This document shows positions 8,128 to 15,588 of a stretch of DNA of 31,617 bases, piece by piece. Each line of letters opens with the position of its first letter. Within the stretch, counting starts at the first letter, position 1. Source of the DNA: Chlamydiia bacterium (lineage in GTDB: Bacteria > Chlamydiota > Chlamydiia > Chlamydiales > JAAZZY01); assembly GCA_014239035.1 (NCBI GenBank), contig JAAZZY010000002.1, positions 9,292-40,908 of the forward strand. Direction: 5' to 3'. Both the position numbers and the translations under genes were made by a program. A model generated the notes under the pieces. It had not been told where the DNA came from. It ran no database searches and saw only the letters and a program-made list of their open reading frames with translations.

Positions 8128-9152
8128 GCTAAAACCCTTCTGTGTCCTGAAGAGAAGGGCAGTTTATTCAACTTTTGAAAACTCATCCATTCATAATGCT
8201 CTATGTTCATTTTTTTGCTGAGCTTCACTATATGAGGCTGCAGGGTCACCCTGAAGTTCGTAAAGCTGTGTTTAACAATAGGTAGTTCTATAGTTTCATC
8301 AGAGTACTTGGAAATCGATTCAAACTGAGGATGATCAACAATAGGCTTTGATGACTCTATTTCAAAGTAGAGAAATTCATATAAATCTTTCATGAGATTT
8401 GTGTTTTGTTTGCTTACTAAAAATTCCTGCTCATGCTGCAGAACTAAAACTATTCGATGAAGTTTAAACTGCATTTTTCTCTCTTTTTTTACTGGAAGCT
8501 CTAGCTGCGTATTTTGCTTCTTTGCCTCACATCTCTCTGAGAGGGGGCAATTGCCGCACTGCGGGTTTTTAGGGGTGCAAATAAGGGCTCCAATTTCCAT
8601 TAGAGCTTCATTAAAAATCCATGGGTAGTCTTTGGGTAATTCTTCTAAGAGCATATCTTCAAGGTGTCTATGATGCTCTGGTTTTGAAAAATCAAGGTGC
8701 AGGTTTAAAAACCTTGCCATGACTCTTTTAACGTTTCCATCAACAAGTGTGCACGATTGATTAAAAGCAAAGCTCATTATAGCAGAGCATGTGTAAGGAC
8801 CAATTCCAGAGATTTTTAGAAGAGTCTTGGCATCAGAGGGTACGAGGCCGTTATATTTTTTAAGTACCTCTTGAGCGCCAATATGTAAGTTGCGAGCTCT
8901 TGAATAGTAGCCGAGTCCCTCCCAGAGTTTGATCACTTTTTCAAGTGGCGCTTCGGCCAAATCTTTTAAGGTTGGAAAAGCTTTTATCCAACGATGGAAA
9001 TAGGGGATGACTGTTTTAACTTGCGTTTGTTGAAGCATCACTTCTGATATCCAAACCCTATAAGGAGTTATATTTTTTCTCCAGGGCAAATCTCGTTTAT
9101 GGATTTTAAACCAGTTGAGCAGTCGAATTGCTAAAAAGTGAGTGTTAACCAT
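8097..9152 (-). CDS. mutY: Adenine DNA glycosylase MutY
   Basis: MutY removes adenine misincorporated opposite 8-oxoguanine and so prevents G-to-T transversions. Domains in order: the HhH-GPD glycosylase fold with WISEVMLQQTQV (catalytic Glu at 37), helix-hairpin-helix LLKISGIGPYTCSA (112-125), and VDGNVKRVMAR with the catalytic Asp at 138. The [4Fe-4S] cluster loop has Cys 192, 199, 202 and 208 (C-x6-C-x2-C-x5-C). A C-terminal NUDIX-like lesion-recognition domain includes VKHSFTNFRV. Length (351) is typical. I use the ATG at 9152; a TTG at 9155 would add one residue. The start overlaps the stop of the upstream secreted-protein gene by 8 bp (ATGGTTAA), so translation is coupled. The gene end overlaps the convergent glycosyltransferase. 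Confidence 0.96.
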   Translation of the reverse strand: MVNTHFLAIRLLNWFKIHKRDLPWRKNITPYRVWISEVMLQQTQVKTVIPYFHRWIKAFPTLKDLAEAPLEKVIKLWEGLGYYSRARNLHIGAQEVLKKYNGLVPSDAKTLLKISGIGPYTCSAIMSFAFNQSCTLVDGNVKRVMARFLNLHLDFSKPEHHRHLEDMLLEELPKDYPWIFNEALMEIGALICTPKNPQCGNCPLSERCEAKKQNTQLELPVKKERKMQFKLHRIVLVLQHEQEFLVSKQNTNLMKDLYEFLYFEIESSKPIVDHPQFESISKYSDETIELPIVKHSFTNFRVTLQPHIVKLSKKMNIEHYEWMSFQKLNKLPFSSGHRRVLAHLMKSLDDS

Positions 9153-9960
9153 CAAACTTAGTTAAATTGAGATCTATAGAATAATCAAAAAGCAAAGGGT
9201 TTTCAAAAAGTGTTTCTTCTTTTTTCTCTTTTAAATCATGGCTAAGAGAAAATCTTTGGGTGTGAAAAGATATAGGCTGCCAATTTGCATCTACTTTGAC
9301 TTTTCCGGAAAGGTATATAGAAAAAGGCTCACTTTGAGTAGAATATAACCCCTCAAGTTCAAGGCCCTGATCAATATGAAAGCTGACATGAGAGGAAGAC
9401 TCTTTGAGATGCAAGGGAAAATTCTTAGTTGTTTTAAAAGGAAAATAAATAGAAATCGGACACTCTAAAGAGCTGGAGGTCGCTTTTAGAGGAATGAAAA
9501 TAGCCTCTAAGAGTTGCTCAAGGAGGTCATAGTTGATAAAGTGGTTTTCCAAAGACGATAAATGAAGTAGCTGGTCAAAGCTTTTGATAGGCCTTTGAAG
9601 CGTCATATCTCGATTGAGCTCAATTGCAATGGGCTGGTTGAGGAGCTTTTTAAGGCTTTGAAACTCCAAAGAGTAGTCATCTTCTTTGCGGGAGTCAAAC
9701 TGCAGTTTTTTGTCGTTATAGTCTGCTTTTCCTTGGATCCTTTTAAAGGTAATCGTCATTTTTTCGGGAGACTGATCTATTGGAGAAATAGAATCTATTT
9801 TGCACTGAAGATCAATTTGTTGGGTAAACGTAAAGTTAAACGAAGAGACGGATTTAGAGGACAGGCTTGTACTATAGGTGTAATTTAAGGGCTTTGAATA
9901 GTCTTGAGAAAATGCATATGTTGAAAAGAAAACAAGAAGTAAGAGTAGGTGCTTTTTCAT
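9145..9960 (-). CDS. Secreted protein of unknown function
   Basis: I do not recognise this 271-residue protein. It has a clear N-terminal signal peptide: MKK, then a leucine-rich core (HLLLLLVFF), and a probable cleavage after residue 18 or 19 (YAFS-QDY). It is therefore exported, probably to the periplasm or outer membrane. The mature part is predicted mostly beta (alternating polar and hydrophobic residues, no membrane span) and lacks Cys motifs of known enzymes. It overlaps the upstream gene by ATGA and the downstream mutY by 8 bp, so the three form a tightly coupled minus-strand operon. A functional link with repair is not implied; compact packing is common in this genome. Confidence 0.75.
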   Translation of the reverse strand: MKKHLLLLLVFFSTYAFSQDYSKPLNYTYSTSLSSKSVSSFNFTFTQQIDLQCKIDSISPIDQSPEKMTITFKRIQGKADYNDKKLQFDSRKEDDYSLEFQSLKKLLNQPIAIELNRDMTLQRPIKSFDQLLHLSSLENHFINYDLLEQLLEAIFIPLKATSSSLECPISIYFPFKTTKNFPLHLKESSSHVSFHIDQGLELEGLYSTQSEPFSIYLSGKVKVDANWQPISFHTQRFSLSHDLKEKKEETLFENPLLFDYSIDLNLTKFDG

Positions 9961-10580
9961 AATAAGATTCGTCTAAATGAAGGATTGTGCTCATCTCTTA
10001 AAAATTCACCGTGGTGATAACCGAGCCTTTTAAAAAGAGTCTGCTGCTCGCTCTCTTCTTCCTGGATATAAAAACGAGCTTTATAGTCAGCAAAAAAGAT
10101 GAAAAGGTACTCTCCAGTAGTTCTTGGGAATCTTAGAAGGAAATCAGGGTCTATATCAAAAAAAAGAGCGCTTTGAGCTTCTTTTGGAAAAAAGGGGTTC
10201 TCTGGCTCTTCTGCAGGCTTTATACATAAACATATCCCGCAAACTAGTTCTTTAACAAAACTTTTTCTATAGAGAAATGTTGCTTGATTACTAAAGCATT
10301 TTGGGCTTAAATATTGTGAATAAGCATAGCGCAACTCATGCAGATTTTTTAGTTGTCCAGCAATTTTTGCTAGAGACGGGCTGCAGATAATATTTTTTAG
10401 AGAGGAGTCTTTTCGCCACAAGTCAAAACCCCAAGCAAGGGCGTGATCTTTCGATGGTTTCGCCTTTCTTAAACCAGAGGATAAAGTTTTTAATTGATTC
10501 AAATTCAATAAATTCTCAAACTCAATTTTTGAGTGCTGGTTGAAAAATTGAATGTGCTCACTTGCAACGCTTACGGGCAT
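9957..10580 (-). CDS. Conserved-looking hypothetical protein upstream of mutY operon
   Basis: A 207-residue soluble protein that I do not recognise. It has no signal peptide or membrane segment. It contains several Cys (VCGICLCIKP near the middle, about residues 113-122) and a segment ALFFDIDPDFLLRFPRTTGEYLF that looks folded and enzyme- or binding-like. The Cys cluster could bind a metal, but spacing does not match a zinc ribbon I know. The ATG at 10580 opens the minus-strand operon leading to mutY and faces rnc across an 85 bp AT-rich divergent region. It is coupled by ATGA to the secreted-protein gene. Codon use and base composition look like the neighbours, so it is likely a native gene of the lineage. 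Confidence 0.7.
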   Translation of the reverse strand: MPVSVASEHIQFFNQHSKIEFENLLNLNQLKTLSSGLRKAKPSKDHALAWGFDLWRKDSSLKNIICSPSLAKIAGQLKNLHELRYAYSQYLSPKCFSNQATFLYRKSFVKELVCGICLCIKPAEEPENPFFPKEAQSALFFDIDPDFLLRFPRTTGEYLFIFFADYKARFYIQEEESEQQTLFKRLGYHHGEFLRDEHNPSFRRILL

Positions 10581-10622
10581 GAAAACCTAAAGAAAAAGTT
10601 AAAATTAATTAATAAGTGAATT

Positions 10623-10656
10623 AAGATAATATTAAATTATCTTCTAATTATTAGAA
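10623..10656. repeat. Two adjacent palindromes in the divergent region before rnc
   Basis: AAGATAAT (10623-10630) and ATTATCTT (10636-10643) are a perfect 8 bp inverted repeat with a 5-base spacer. It runs directly into TTCTAATTATTAGAA (10642-10656), a 15-base perfect palindrome. They end 9 bases before the rnc ATG. They could be operators, or hairpins in the rnc leader, which in other bacteria is a self-cleavage target of RNase III. All pairs are AU-rich apart from one G-C pair per element, so chance is possible. Confidence 0.4.
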
Positions 10657-10665
10657 ATCATATTT

Positions 10666-11394
10666 ATGGGTGAACTTCAAGAAATTTTAAATTTAGTGCC
10701 TAAGATAGAGCGGCAAATTGGATATCAATTCAAGAGTAAAAATTATCTTTTAACAGCATTTGTACACAGCTCGTTTATCAATGAAAATAAAGACTTGATA
10801 AAAGAGAGTAATGAGAGACTAGAGTTTCTCGGAGATGCTGTATTTGGATTGATCATTGGAGACTACTTATTTACCCGTTATCCCACTAACTCGGAAGGGG
10901 TGCTCTCTCATTACCGTTCTAGATTAATCGAAGCATCTTCTTGCTCTAACTATCTTAAAAAACTTGATATAGAGCAATTTATTTTGATGGGGAAGGGAGA
11001 GAAAAAGAGCTTCCTATCGCGTCCCAATCCTTCAATTTTGGCAGATTTATTTGAAGCCATTGTTGGAGCAATTTTCTTAGATGGCGGAATAGAGTCAGCA
11101 AAAAAGTTTATTTTAGATAATTTCTCTGACGAAATTGAAGCGATATTAAGTGCTCCTATGCGCAATTGGAAAGCAGAGCTTCAAGATTACTCTCAAAAAA
11201 AATATCAAAAAGTGCCTACCTATAAAGTGATGACTGAAGCAGGGCCAGACCATAGTAAAACCTTCCATATCTCCGTTTTAATAGGTGACATGATATTGGG
11301 AAGCGGGTATGGTTCCTCTAAAAAAAGTGCGCAGCAAGCAGCAGCAGCAGAAGCGCTGTATCGTTTAAATATTATTGATTCAGCGGAGATATAA
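10666..11394 (+). CDS. rnc: Ribonuclease III
   Basis: RNase III cleaves double-stranded RNA in rRNA processing and mRNA turnover. The 242-residue protein has the signature NERLEFLGDAVF at 49-60 and the second catalytic helix ADLFEAIVGAIFLDGG at 126-141, which together supply the conserved Glu/Asp metal ligands. A C-terminal double-stranded RNA-binding domain follows from about 165 (WKAELQDYSQKK, then GSGYGSSKKSAQQAAAAEAL). Length is normal. The ATG at 10666 has no strong ribosome site. The gene is 3 bases upstream of radA and in the order rnc-radA-hemC seen in Chlamydia. Confidence 0.96.
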   Translation: MGELQEILNLVPKIERQIGYQFKSKNYLLTAFVHSSFINENKDLIKESNERLEFLGDAVFGLIIGDYLFTRYPTNSEGVLSHYRSRLIEASSCSNYLKKLDIEQFILMGKGEKKSFLSRPNPSILADLFEAIVGAIFLDGGIESAKKFILDNFSDEIEAILSAPMRNWKAELQDYSQKKYQKVPTYKVMTEAGPDHSKTFHISVLIGDMILGSGYGSSKKSAQQAAAAEALYRLNIIDSAEI

Positions 11395-11397
11395 GCG

Positions 11398-12768
11398 ATG
11401 ACCAAAACTAAGGTCATTTGGAGTTGTCAAGAGTGTGGACATAGCCAGGCTAAATGGTCAGGTCAATGCCCAACATGTGAGAGCTGGAATTCAATTGAAG
11501 AAGAGCTAGAAGTTAAAAAGCTTTCAACGCGTTTTCAAACAAATCCTGAAATGAAAAAAGCAATTCGCTTAGCCGATGTGAAAGTGGATGAAAAAACGAG
11601 AACCTTATCGAATATCAAAGCATTCGATCGTTTGCTCGGGCAAGGTTTAGTTGTGGGTTCCTTAATCTTACTTGGTGGCGACCCAGGAATTGGCAAATCA
11701 ACGCTTTTAATGCAAGTGATGGCAAGCTATGTAGATTCTGGGTGCAAAGTTCTATATATTTGCGGTGAGGAGTCAATTGAACAGATTTCCATTCGAGCCA
11801 AAAGACTTTCAATCTCAGCAGAAAATCTACTTCTTTTAGGAGAGACGAATATTGAAGCGATCAAAGCTCAAATAGAGAGTATCAAGCCCCAAATTGTAAT
11901 CATCGACTCCATTCAAGTTGTCTATAAAAATGATGTGCCTTCTCTCCCTGGTTCGGTTACTCAAATTCGAGAAGCAGCAACCGAGATGATGTATATTGCA
12001 AAAAACCTTGGCATCTCTATTTTCTTAATAGGACATGTTACTAAATCAGGAGAGATTGCAGGACCAAGAATTTTAGAGCATTTAGTCGATACTGTCTTAT
12101 ATTTTGAAGGGGATCGTCAGCACCACTACCGCATCTTAAGAGTAGTTAAAAACCGCTTTGGCCCTTGTGATGAAATAGGAATCTTTCAAATGAAGTCTAC
12201 AGGCCTAAAGGAAGTTGAAAACCCATCAGAGGTTTTCTTAGATGAAAGAAAAAAAGAAGTAGAGGGCTCTGCTATTATCCCGACAGTTGAAGGATCTTGT
12301 CCTATTTTAGTTGAAGCTCAAGCACTCGTTACTTCATTAGCCTATAGCACCCCTGCTAGAAAAAGTAGTGGGATAAATACAAATCGCTTAGCACTGCTTT
12401 TAGCTGTGCTTGAAAAACGCTTAGGTTATTCTTTGATGAGATCAGATATTTTTGTATCACTTGCTGGTGGGATTCATATTCGCGAGCCAGCACTTGATTT
12501 AGGCCTCTTAATGGCTATTGCCTCGTCTTACCGAGAAAGACCTCTCAATTTCTCTCAGGTATTCTTAGGGGAAATTGGACTCTCTGGAGATATTCGCAGA
12601 GTATCAAATATTGAGAAAAGATTAAAAGAAGCTGTGCGTATGGGCTTTAAAGAGGCCATTATACCTAAAAGAAATATGAAAGATCTTTCTAAAGAAATTA
12701 TAAATTCTATCCAAATCCATCCAATTGAGTTTGTCGACGATGCCATCAGCCACTGTTTTAGAGATTGA
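11398..12768 (+). CDS. radA: DNA repair protein RadA (Sms)
   Basis: RadA is a hexameric DnaB-type helicase that drives branch migration in homologous recombination. In order: an N-terminal zinc finger (C10, C13, C24, C27 in CQECG and CPTC), a RecA-like ATPase with Walker A GGDPGIGKST (93-102) and Walker B IVIIDSIQ (166-173), the diagnostic KNRFG motif at 251-255, and a C-terminal Lon-like domain (about 285-456, with LAGGIHIREPALDLGLLMAI). All family residues are intact and length (456) is typical. Its 3' end overlaps the hemCD gene by 29 bp when that gene starts at its ATG, so translation of the two is probably coupled. Confidence 0.97.
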   Translation: MTKTKVIWSCQECGHSQAKWSGQCPTCESWNSIEEELEVKKLSTRFQTNPEMKKAIRLADVKVDEKTRTLSNIKAFDRLLGQGLVVGSLILLGGDPGIGKSTLLMQVMASYVDSGCKVLYICGEESIEQISIRAKRLSISAENLLLLGETNIEAIKAQIESIKPQIVIIDSIQVVYKNDVPSLPGSVTQIREAATEMMYIAKNLGISIFLIGHVTKSGEIAGPRILEHLVDTVLYFEGDRQHHYRILRVVKNRFGPCDEIGIFQMKSTGLKEVENPSEVFLDERKKEVEGSAIIPTVEGSCPILVEAQALVTSLAYSTPARKSSGINTNRLALLLAVLEKRLGYSLMRSDIFVSLAGGIHIREPALDLGLLMAIASSYRERPLNFSQVFLGEIGLSGDIRRVSNIEKRLKEAVRMGFKEAIIPKRNMKDLSKEIINSIQIHPIEFVDDAISHCFRD

Positions 12769-14083
12769 TCCTATTGTTGTTGGAGCAAGAGCTTCCAAAC
12801 TCTCTATTAAGCAAATAGAGGAGGTTGTTGATGCTATTACCTATCATCATCCTAGCCTTTGTTTTTGCTGCAAAGTCTGTAAGACCACTGGAGACAAAGA
12901 CCTCAAAACTTCTTTGAGGGATTTGGAAAAAAGCAACTTTTTTACATATGAGATAGATCAGTGGCTACTCGAAAAAAAATGTCGTATTGCGATCCATTCT
13001 GCTAAAGATCTACCTGAGCCTATACCTCCAGGTTTAGAAATTGTGGCTATAACAGCTCCTCTTGAAAAAGAGGATGTCATTGTCTTTCATCCCACTATCA
13101 ATACTGAGAACCTGCCTCGGAACCTTAAAATCGCCACATCCTCCCACAATCGAAAAGAAAATGTAGAAGCTCAAATTCACCAATCTCAAGTAGTCGATCT
13201 TAGAGGAAGCATAGATCAGAGAATTCGACAAGTCATAGACAAAAGAGTAGATGGAGCAGTAATAGCTAAAGTGGCGCTTACTAGACTCGGCTATAAAGAC
13301 CTCAACATTCTTAAACTTAAGGGTGAAACCGCCCATTTGCAGGGAGCAATCGCTATTTTGGCTCGAAAAGGGGATTTAGAGATGAAGGAGATCTTTAAAG
13401 CTATAGACTACAGAAGGGAGCAAAAAAGCCTCTATTTTGGGTTAGATCCCTCTAAATACCGCACTCAAGGAGAGGTGGACCACTACCCCTTAATTGAGAT
13501 AGCTCCTCATCCTATGGAGAGATTTGAAGGCTTTTGCCTTCAAATGGAAGAGGCCACCCATCTGCTCTTAACAAGTCAAACTTCCGTAAATTTATTATTT
13601 GAAATTATGAATAAGCTCCATATCCCAAAAAGTCTTCTAGATAGGACTGCCATTTTCTCAGTAGGGCGCTCTACAGCAGAGGCCTTGCAGAAAAGAGGGG
13701 CCTACTGTAGCTATATTGCTCAAAATGAGTCTCAAGAAGGTCTCATAGAGCTTTTTAAGCGCATGAAGTGGAAAAAGAACTCGCACATGCTTTACCTAAA
13801 ATCAGCAAAAGCAAGGCCTCTGATAAGAGAGTACCTAGAGAGATCAAACACCTCTTTTGAGGCGGTAGATCTCTATGATACTAGAGCCTGCCTAAGAGTC
13901 CCAAAACCCAATTTAGATCTCTATCAGGAAGTCGTTTTTACAAGTCCATCAGGTGTAAGATCTTTTTTTGAATCTTTTGGGGCTATTCCGAGTCATTTGA
14001 GGGTAGTTTGCAAGGGAGAAGTCACAAAGTCCTTTTTTCTTATACAAGTAGGATTAAAACTAAGTACAAACTCAGTTTCGTAA
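12740..14083 (+). CDS. hemC: Fusion of porphobilinogen deaminase (truncated) and uroporphyrinogen-III synthase
   Basis: Residues 1 to about 225 are domains 1 and 2 of porphobilinogen deaminase: GARASKLS (Arg17), TTGDKDLKTSL, HSAKDLPE with catalytic Asp90 and Lys89, LRGSIDQR, and LQGAIAILAR. The family's third domain, which carries the Cys that binds the dipyrromethane cofactor (Cys242 in E. coli HemC), is absent. Instead, from about residue 232 comes a uroporphyrinogen-III synthase-like domain: PLIEIAP, LLLTSQTSVNLLF, SVGRSTAEALQKRGA, MLYLKSAKARPLI, VVFTSPSGVRSFF. One of the two cofactor-contacting Arg in the usual GTSSLRR is also changed (ATSSHNRK). The enzymes catalyse consecutive steps of tetrapyrrole synthesis. 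I use ATG 12740; a TTG at 12725 is possible. HemC-HemD fusions are known elsewhere (Leptospira, from memory), but the missing domain is notable. Confidence 0.88.
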   Translation: MPSATVLEIDPIVVGARASKLSIKQIEEVVDAITYHHPSLCFCCKVCKTTGDKDLKTSLRDLEKSNFFTYEIDQWLLEKKCRIAIHSAKDLPEPIPPGLEIVAITAPLEKEDVIVFHPTINTENLPRNLKIATSSHNRKENVEAQIHQSQVVDLRGSIDQRIRQVIDKRVDGAVIAKVALTRLGYKDLNILKLKGETAHLQGAIAILARKGDLEMKEIFKAIDYRREQKSLYFGLDPSKYRTQGEVDHYPLIEIAPHPMERFEGFCLQMEEATHLLLTSQTSVNLLFEIMNKLHIPKSLLDRTAIFSVGRSTAEALQKRGAYCSYIAQNESQEGLIELFKRMKWKKNSHMLYLKSAKARPLIREYLERSNTSFEAVDLYDTRACLRVPKPNLDLYQEVVFTSPSGVRSFFESFGAIPSHLRVVCKGEVTKSFFLIQVGLKLSTNSVS

Positions 14084-14179
14084 TCTTTTTAAAGTTATAA
14101 TTCTATCAAAGTTTAAAAGATCCCTTTATAAGATCTTAATAGTGAAGTGTTAAAATTAGCGTAGAAATTATATTATATT

Positions 14180-14183
14180 GGAG
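14180..14183 (+). promoter_or_regulatory. Shine-Dalgarno of the 14191 gene
   Basis: GGAG, 7 bases before the ATG at 14191, is a well-placed ribosome-binding site in a genome where many starts lack one. It fixes the start of the unknown 444-residue protein and suggests strong translation. Confidence 0.6.
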
Positions 14184-14190
14184 AAAAAAC

Positions 14191-15525
14191 ATGGCTAGAA
14201 CAGATTTAGGTATAGGGGTTGATAGAGCTAGCAATTTTGCTCTCACTTATTCTTTACCGAAAAAGCCGATAAGTAAACCAGCATTAAGTGCTTATAATCA
14301 CTACGCTAAGGCTTTGGCCAGTCTGCATCCGCAGATCAAAGAGACGGCAGTTCAGACAGATGGGAGTTCTCAAGTTATACCTCCAATTATGAAGAGCGAA
14401 GCCACTCAAACAGATTTGGTTCTTCAAGTTGCAGTTCCCGCTATGGAGAGCATGACCACTCAATATGAGGTCGATGATTTTACAGCGCCAGATGATAAAT
14501 ATCCACTTAACGACCTACAGGTTGCTGTTATAGACGTCTCTACAGATGCTAACCCAAACCTTGCTGAATATGCACCCTATGTTGAAGGTGCTGGAAAAAA
14601 AGTTAGTAACCCAGATGGTTGGTTAACTACTAAGATGAAAGGTGGATTTGAAGCTGTTTCAGACTTAATCTATTGGAATGCGCGCTCAGTGGCTACTACA
14701 GTAAGTTCATGGTTTGGACAAACAGAATACCAGCTTTTAATGGCAATAGATGACCCTAATCAGCAAATTAGAGCTACAAAAACTAGGACTTCTTTATTTA
14801 GTCCTACTGGTGGAGAAAGAGAGCAACTCTATGGCCTTTCAAGCGGAGTAATTAGATCTGTACTTTTAGATCCATTTTTTAGCTTTGTTTGGAATGAAGG
14901 GTTCAAGCGAGCTGATAGATTCAACACTCTAGAGCTTTTAAAAGTTGTTCCATACATCCTCCTTGATGAGTTGGAAAGAGTTAATACTGGAATGCAAGCT
15001 ATGATAGAGCCACTGCTTAAGCAGGCAGCCACTGTGCTCAAAGATCCAAATTATGGAAATATGGATTACTTAACAGAACTCGAACAAGAGCTTCGTGATG
15101 CTATAACAACCCTAGAAGTTCAGGCAGCAAAGCTTGCGATTAGTGGAAAAGACAACGCTGAAGGTACACATGAAGCCGTCTCTAAGAAACTAAAAGCTAT
15201 GAAGCGAGCAGACTTTGCTCATTTTACCCAAGAAGATGATAGAAGGTATCGCGTGAGCTACCTAGATCTTAAACGAGATGAAGCATTTAGATTTGGTTCT
15301 CGCACTTCTCACGCAGCAACAAACATGCAAGAGAGTATCTCTAGAGAATTTATATCTCTTCCAAATACTTCTGTAGAAGATAAAAAAAGACGTATTCAAG
15401 TGCTAGCCCAGCATATTTCAGATTTTAGAAATCATGCAGCTGAACAGATTGGAGCGAACAAAATTTTTCTTGCTGATATAAAACGTCACCTTGCTCAGTC
15501 TATTTCTAAAGATACTGTTCTTTAA
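14191..15525 (+). CDS. Unknown protein with N-terminal 18-residue repeats
   Basis: I do not recognise this 444-residue protein. There is no signal peptide or obvious membrane segment. The N-terminal about 100 residues look disordered, and residues 49-102 hold three tandem 18-residue units aligned on AVQTD, ATQTD and TTQYE (Gln at 55, 73 and 91). A middle part (about 110-280) looks globular, with aromatic clusters (DLIYWNARSVATTVSSWFG, DPFFSFVWNEGF). The C-terminal part (about 285-440) is helical and charged. It stands alone between the hemCD and sodA genes, with its own Shine-Dalgarno. A disordered, repeat-bearing N-terminus without Sec signal is a common form of chlamydial type III substrates, but secretion is inference only. 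Confidence 0.65.
   Translation: MARTDLGIGVDRASNFALTYSLPKKPISKPALSAYNHYAKALASLHPQIKETAVQTDGSSQVIPPIMKSEATQTDLVLQVAVPAMESMTTQYEVDDFTAPDDKYPLNDLQVAVIDVSTDANPNLAEYAPYVEGAGKKVSNPDGWLTTKMKGGFEAVSDLIYWNARSVATTVSSWFGQTEYQLLMAIDDPNQQIRATKTRTSLFSPTGGEREQLYGLSSGVIRSVLLDPFFSFVWNEGFKRADRFNTLELLKVVPYILLDELERVNTGMQAMIEPLLKQAATVLKDPNYGNMDYLTELEQELRDAITTLEVQAAKLAISGKDNAEGTHEAVSKKLKAMKRADFAHFTQEDDRRYRVSYLDLKRDEAFRFGSRTSHAATNMQESISREFISLPNTSVEDKKRRIQVLAQHISDFRNHAAEQIGANKIFLADIKRHLAQSISKDTVL
14335..14496 (+). repeat. Three tandem 54-base coding repeats (18 residues each)
   Basis: Units encode residues 49-66, 67-84 and 85-102 of the unknown protein. The first two share K-[ES]-x-A-[VT]-Q-T-D and Q-V-x-P/V-P at equal positions; the third keeps M-x-x-x-T-Q-[TY] and A-P. 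Periodicity of the Gln (55, 73, 91) is exact. At DNA level the units have diverged, so the repeat is old and kept at protein level. Confidence 0.6.
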
Positions 15526-15531
15526 TCAATT

Positions 15532-15560
15532 TTGACATAAATAATTATAAGGAGTATTTT
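15532..15560 (+). promoter_or_regulatory. Promoter of sodA
   Basis: A perfect -35 box TTGACA (15532-15537) is followed after 17 bases by TATTTT (15555-15560; four of six consensus bases). Expected transcription start is about 15567, giving a leader of only about 20 bases. The spacer contains one arm of an inverted repeat whose other arm covers the start codon. Confidence 0.6.
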
Positions 15561-15588
15561 GTTTAGAAAAAAGCAAGGAACTCCTTAT
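15547..15588. promoter_or_regulatory. 9 bp inverted repeat spanning the sodA promoter and start codon
   Basis: ATAAGGAGT (15547-15555) and ACTCCTTAT (15580-15588) are perfect reverse complements with centres 33 bp apart. The left arm lies between -35 and -10 and reaches the first base of -10; the right arm includes the AT of the start codon. It may be a two-site DNA operator or, on a longer transcript, a hairpin that hides the start codon. Confidence 0.5.

Noticed and set aside
9595..9888. Plus-strand 97-codon ORF opposite the secreted protein gene
   Set aside because: The minus-strand ORF has a signal peptide and tight overlaps with neighbours; this one has no supporting feature.
13034..13336. 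Minus-strand 100-codon ORF inside hemC
   Set aside because: It lies opposite recognisable deaminase domain 2 sequence and lacks any family resemblance or ribosome site.
14117..14137. AAGATC...GATCTT hairpin after hemCD as a terminator
   Set aside because: The stem is 6 bp with a 9-base loop and no T run follows, so it does not meet the pattern of an intrinsic terminator.
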